Below, one piece after another: positions 61,566-64,000 of a DNA stretch of 64,000 nt; position 1 is the stretch's first letter, and every line of letters starts with the position of its first letter. Source of the DNA: Sepiola atlantica. Taxonomy: Eukaryota; Mollusca; Cephalopoda; Sepiida; Sepiolidae. The position numbers and the translations under genes were made by a program. The stretch covers positions 744,001 to 808,000 of the forward strand of contig CAUVYP010000586.1 in NCBI GenBank assembly GCA_963556195.1. The letters are read 5' to 3'. The notes below the pieces were generated by a model. That model saw only the letters and a list, made by a program, of their open reading frames with translations, was not told the origin of the DNA and ran no database searches.

Positions 61566-61750
61566 TTAAAGTTAGTATCGCTTTTGTTTATAACTTCACC
61601 ATTCTTTAGAATTGTGCAACGAAACTTTGCAGAGATAAGCAGAGTACCTGCTCTACTGAAGTACCAAGTTTCAGAAGTGCAGCTCTTTTACTGCCGGAGA
61701 TATGTCGATACAAACTGAATACGCAAAACATCAACAAAATTTAGCGCGTT
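61566..61750 (+). repeat. 185-bp B2 monomer with altered cassette (#332)
   Basis: AGCAGAGTACCTGCTCTAC replaces AGCGGAGTCACATGCTCTAC at about 61639-61657: one base lost and substitutions clustered within ten bases. Confidence 0.9.
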
Positions 61751-63982
61751 TTAAAGTTGATATCGCTTTTGTTTATAACTTCCACATTTATTTTAATTGT
61801 GCAACGAAACTTTGCACAGATTAGCGGAGTCACATTTTCTACTGAAGTACCAAGTTTCAGAAGTGCAGCTCTTGTACTGCCGGAGATATGTCGATACAAA
61901 CTGAATACGCAAAACATCAACAAAATTTAGCGCGTTTTAAAGTTGATATCGCTTTTGTTTATAACTTCCACATTTATTCGAATTGTGCAACGAAACTTTG
62001 CACAGATTAGCGGAGTCACATTTTCTACTGAAGTACCAAGTTTCAGAAGTGCAGCTCTTGTACTGCCGGAGATATGTCGATACAAACTGAATACGCAAAC
62101 TATCAACAAAATTTAGTGCGATTTAAAGTTGATATCGCTTTTGTTTATAACTTCACCATTCTTTTGAATTGTGCAACGAAACTTTGCAGAGATAAGTGGA
62201 GTTACATGCTCTACTGAAGTACCAAGTTTCAGAAGTGCAGCTCTTTTACTGCCGGAGATATGTCGATACAAACTGAATACGCAAAACATCAACAAAATTT
62301 AGCGCGTTTTAAAGTGGATATCGCTTTTGTTTATAACTTCACCATTCTTTAGAATTGTGCAACGAAACTTTGCAGACCGTCGCGGAGACACACGTTCTAC
62401 TGAAGTACCAAGTTTCAGAAGTGCAGCTCTGGTACTGCCGGAGATATGTCGATACAAACTGAATACGCAAAACATCAACTAAATTTAGCGCGTTTTAAAG
62501 TTGATATCGCTTTTGTTTATAACTTCCACATTTATTCGAATTGTGCAACGAAACTTTGCACAGATTAGCGGAGTCACATTTTCTACTGAAGTACCAAGTT
62601 TCAGAAGTGCAGCTCTTGTACTGCCGGAGATATGTCGATACAAACTGAATACGCAAAACATCAACAAAATTTAGCGCGTTTTAAAGTTGATATCGCTTTT
62701 GTTTATAACTTCCACATTTATTCGAATTGTGCAACGAAACTTTGCACAGATTAGCGGAGTCACATTTTCTACTGAAGTACCAAGTTTCAGAAGTGCAGCT
62801 CTTGTACTGCCGGAGATATGTCGATACAAACTGAATACGCAAAACATCAACAAAATTTAGCGCGTTTTAAAGTTGATATCGCTTTTGTTTATAACTTCCA
62901 CATTTATTCGAATTGTGCAACGAAACTTTGCAGACAGTCGCGGATAGGCCTTTTCTACTGAAGTACCAAGTTTCAGAAGTGCAGCTCTTGTACTGCCGGA
63001 GATATGTCGATACAAACTGAATACGCAAAACATCAACAAAATTTAGCGCGTTTTAAAGTTGATATCGCTTTTGTTTATAACTTCCACATTTATTCGAATT
63101 GTGCAACGAAACTTTGCACAGATTAGCGGAGTCACATTTTCTACTGAAGTACCAAGTTTCAGAAGTGCAGCTCTTGTACTGCCGGAGATATGTCGATACA
63201 AACTGAATACGCAAAACATCAACAAAATTTAGCGCGTTTTAAAGTGAATATCGCTTTTGTTTATAACTTCCACATTTATTCGAATTGTGCAACGAAACTT
63301 TGCAGACAGTCGCGGATAGGCCTTTTCTACTGAAGTACCAAGTTTCAGAAGTGCAGCTCTTGTACTGCCGGAGATATGTCGATACAAACTGAATACGCAA
63401 AACATCAACAAAATTTAGCGCGTTTTAAAGTTGATATCGCTTTTGTTTATAACTTCCACATTTATTCGAATTGTGCAACGAAACTTTGCAGACAGTCGCG
63501 GATACGCCTTTTCTACTGAAGTACCAAGTTTCAGAAGTGCAGCTCTTGTACTGCCGGAGATATGTCGATACAAACTGAATACGCAAAACATCAACAAAAT
63601 TTAGCGCGTTTTAAAGTTGATATCGCTTTTGTTTATAACTTCCACATTTATTCGAATTGTGCAACGAAACTTTGCACAGATTAGCGGAGTCACATTTTCT
63701 ACTGAAGTACCAAGTTTCAGAAGTGCAGCTCTTGTACTGCCGGAGATATGTCGATACAAACTGAATACGCAAAACATCAACAAAATTTAGCGCGTTTTAA
63801 AGTTGATATCGCTTTTGTTTATAACTTCGACATTTATTCGAATTGTGCAACGAAACTTTGCACAGATTAGCGGAGTCACATTTTCTACTGAAGTACCAAG
63901 TTTCAGAAGTGCAGCTATTGTACTGCCGGAGATATGTCGATACAAACTGAATACGCAAACTATCAACAAAATTTAGTGCGAT
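61751..63982 (+). repeat. Right-end stretch A-A-B1-D'-A-A-C-A-C-C-A-A' (#333-344)
   Basis: With #332 this forms a B2-to-B2 interval of 13 monomers, the same count as the first block of the window, but with C-A-C-C in place of A-A-B1-C. Two C monomers side by side (#341-342) are unusual. #336 has CTCTGGTACTG, #341 has a GTGAATATC head, #342 and #329 share GGATACGCC, and #344 has GCAGCTATT as in #119. Confidence 0.78.
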
Positions 63983-64000
63983 TTAAAGTTAGTATCGCTT
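63983..64000 (+). repeat. Partial monomer #345 (B2 head)
   Basis: TTAAAGTTAGTATCGCTT is the start of a B2 monomer, preceded by the TGCGA of the B-type junction. The array therefore continues past the window end. Confidence 0.9.

Larger units (their letters stand above)
1..64000 (+). repeat. 186-bp satellite DNA array, about 344 head-to-tail monomers
   Basis: The sequence repeats with a period of 186 bp from the first base to the last. Every monomer carries the landmarks TTTAAAG, TATCGCTTTTGTTTATAAC, GTGCAACGAAACTTTGC, GTACCAAGTTTCAGAAGTGC and GGAGATATGTCGATACAAAC in that order. Orientation never inverts and no foreign insertion occurs. Only a handful of monomers differ from 186 bp (185, 187 or 189). 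Canonical composition is about 37% G+C. Known biology: eukaryotic satellites of 150-200 bp commonly form centromeric or heterochromatic blocks; that role here is inference. I do not recognise the family or species. Both ends of the window lie inside the array, so the true array is longer than 64 kb. Confidence 0.99.

Noticed and set aside
177..63969. Hundreds of about 60-residue reading frames on the minus strand, one per monomer
   Set aside because: The period is 62 codons and one TAA per monomer limits the frame, so the same frame recurs mechanically. The longest versions need TTG starts. Family differences change residues freely in the cassette, with frameshifts and stops in many copies and no sign of synonymous bias.
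1..64000. CRISPR array
   Set aside because: The period is 186 bp with no unique spacers; the whole unit repeats.
1..64000. Transposable-element origin (LTR, TIR or target-site duplication)
   Set aside because: No terminal repeats, target duplications or coding remnants are visible. Monomers join without any boundary sequence.

Overview
The whole window is one uninterrupted tandem array of a 186-bp satellite monomer. I see no gene, RNA gene, transposon or single-copy sequence in it. By hand count there are 344 complete monomers (#1 starts at base 1 at the recurring TTTAAAG site, phased on TTAAAG) plus an 18-base start of #345. All are head-to-tail in the same orientation. The canonical monomer is about 37% G+C. 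This is eukaryotic satellite DNA, of the size often found at centromeres or in pericentromeric or heterochromatic blocks. I do not recognise the family and cannot name the organism. CpG is not depleted (9 per canonical monomer against about 6.4 expected), which fits a lineage with little germline CpG methylation, such as many invertebrates, better than a heavily methylated genome, but this is only suggestive.

The monomers fall into four families, defined mainly by a short cassette at monomer positions 65-93, while the flanks are almost invariant. Family A (about 180 copies) has CACAGATTAGCGGAGTCACA. Family B (about 73) has CAGAGATAAGCGGAGTCACA, with B1/B2/B3 subtypes. Family C (about 49) has CAGACAGTCGCGGATAGGCC. 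Family D (about 42) has CAGACCGTCGCGGAGACACA, with D-ggg, D-ttc and D' subtypes. Family order is not random: B1 is normally followed by a monomer with a GTGGATATC head (usually D), then A, then often A and/or C.

The array is a nested set of higher-order repeats (HORs). At 1-16.9 kb, copies of the block A'-B2-A-A-B1-D(ggg)-A-C alternate with an 11-mer duplication (5395-9486) and an 8-mer one. At 17.3-19.2 kb there is a 5-mer tandem. At 19.0-31.8 kb there is a very recent large duplication (5,581 bp matched, offset 7,255 bp) containing a 6-mer tandem. Between about 32.5 and 35.2 kb the subtypes switch together (D to D', B1 GAGTCACATG to GAGTTACATG). At 35-42 kb there is a 16-mer-offset duplication. 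At 42.0-53.8 kb there are four copies of a 17-mer HOR, three of which have lost whole monomers. From 53.8 to 64 kb the array is made of broken HOR pieces and 6-mers of the form A-B1-D-A-A-C.

The period is 62x3, so reading frames persist from monomer to monomer and produce hundreds of identical-looking short ORFs on both strands. I regard all of these as artefacts. The biology that can be read here is array evolution: unequal crossover, gene conversion, fusion monomers and local homogenisation, plus one conserved dyad (perfect 7-bp arms in family A) that is a candidate structural or protein-binding element.
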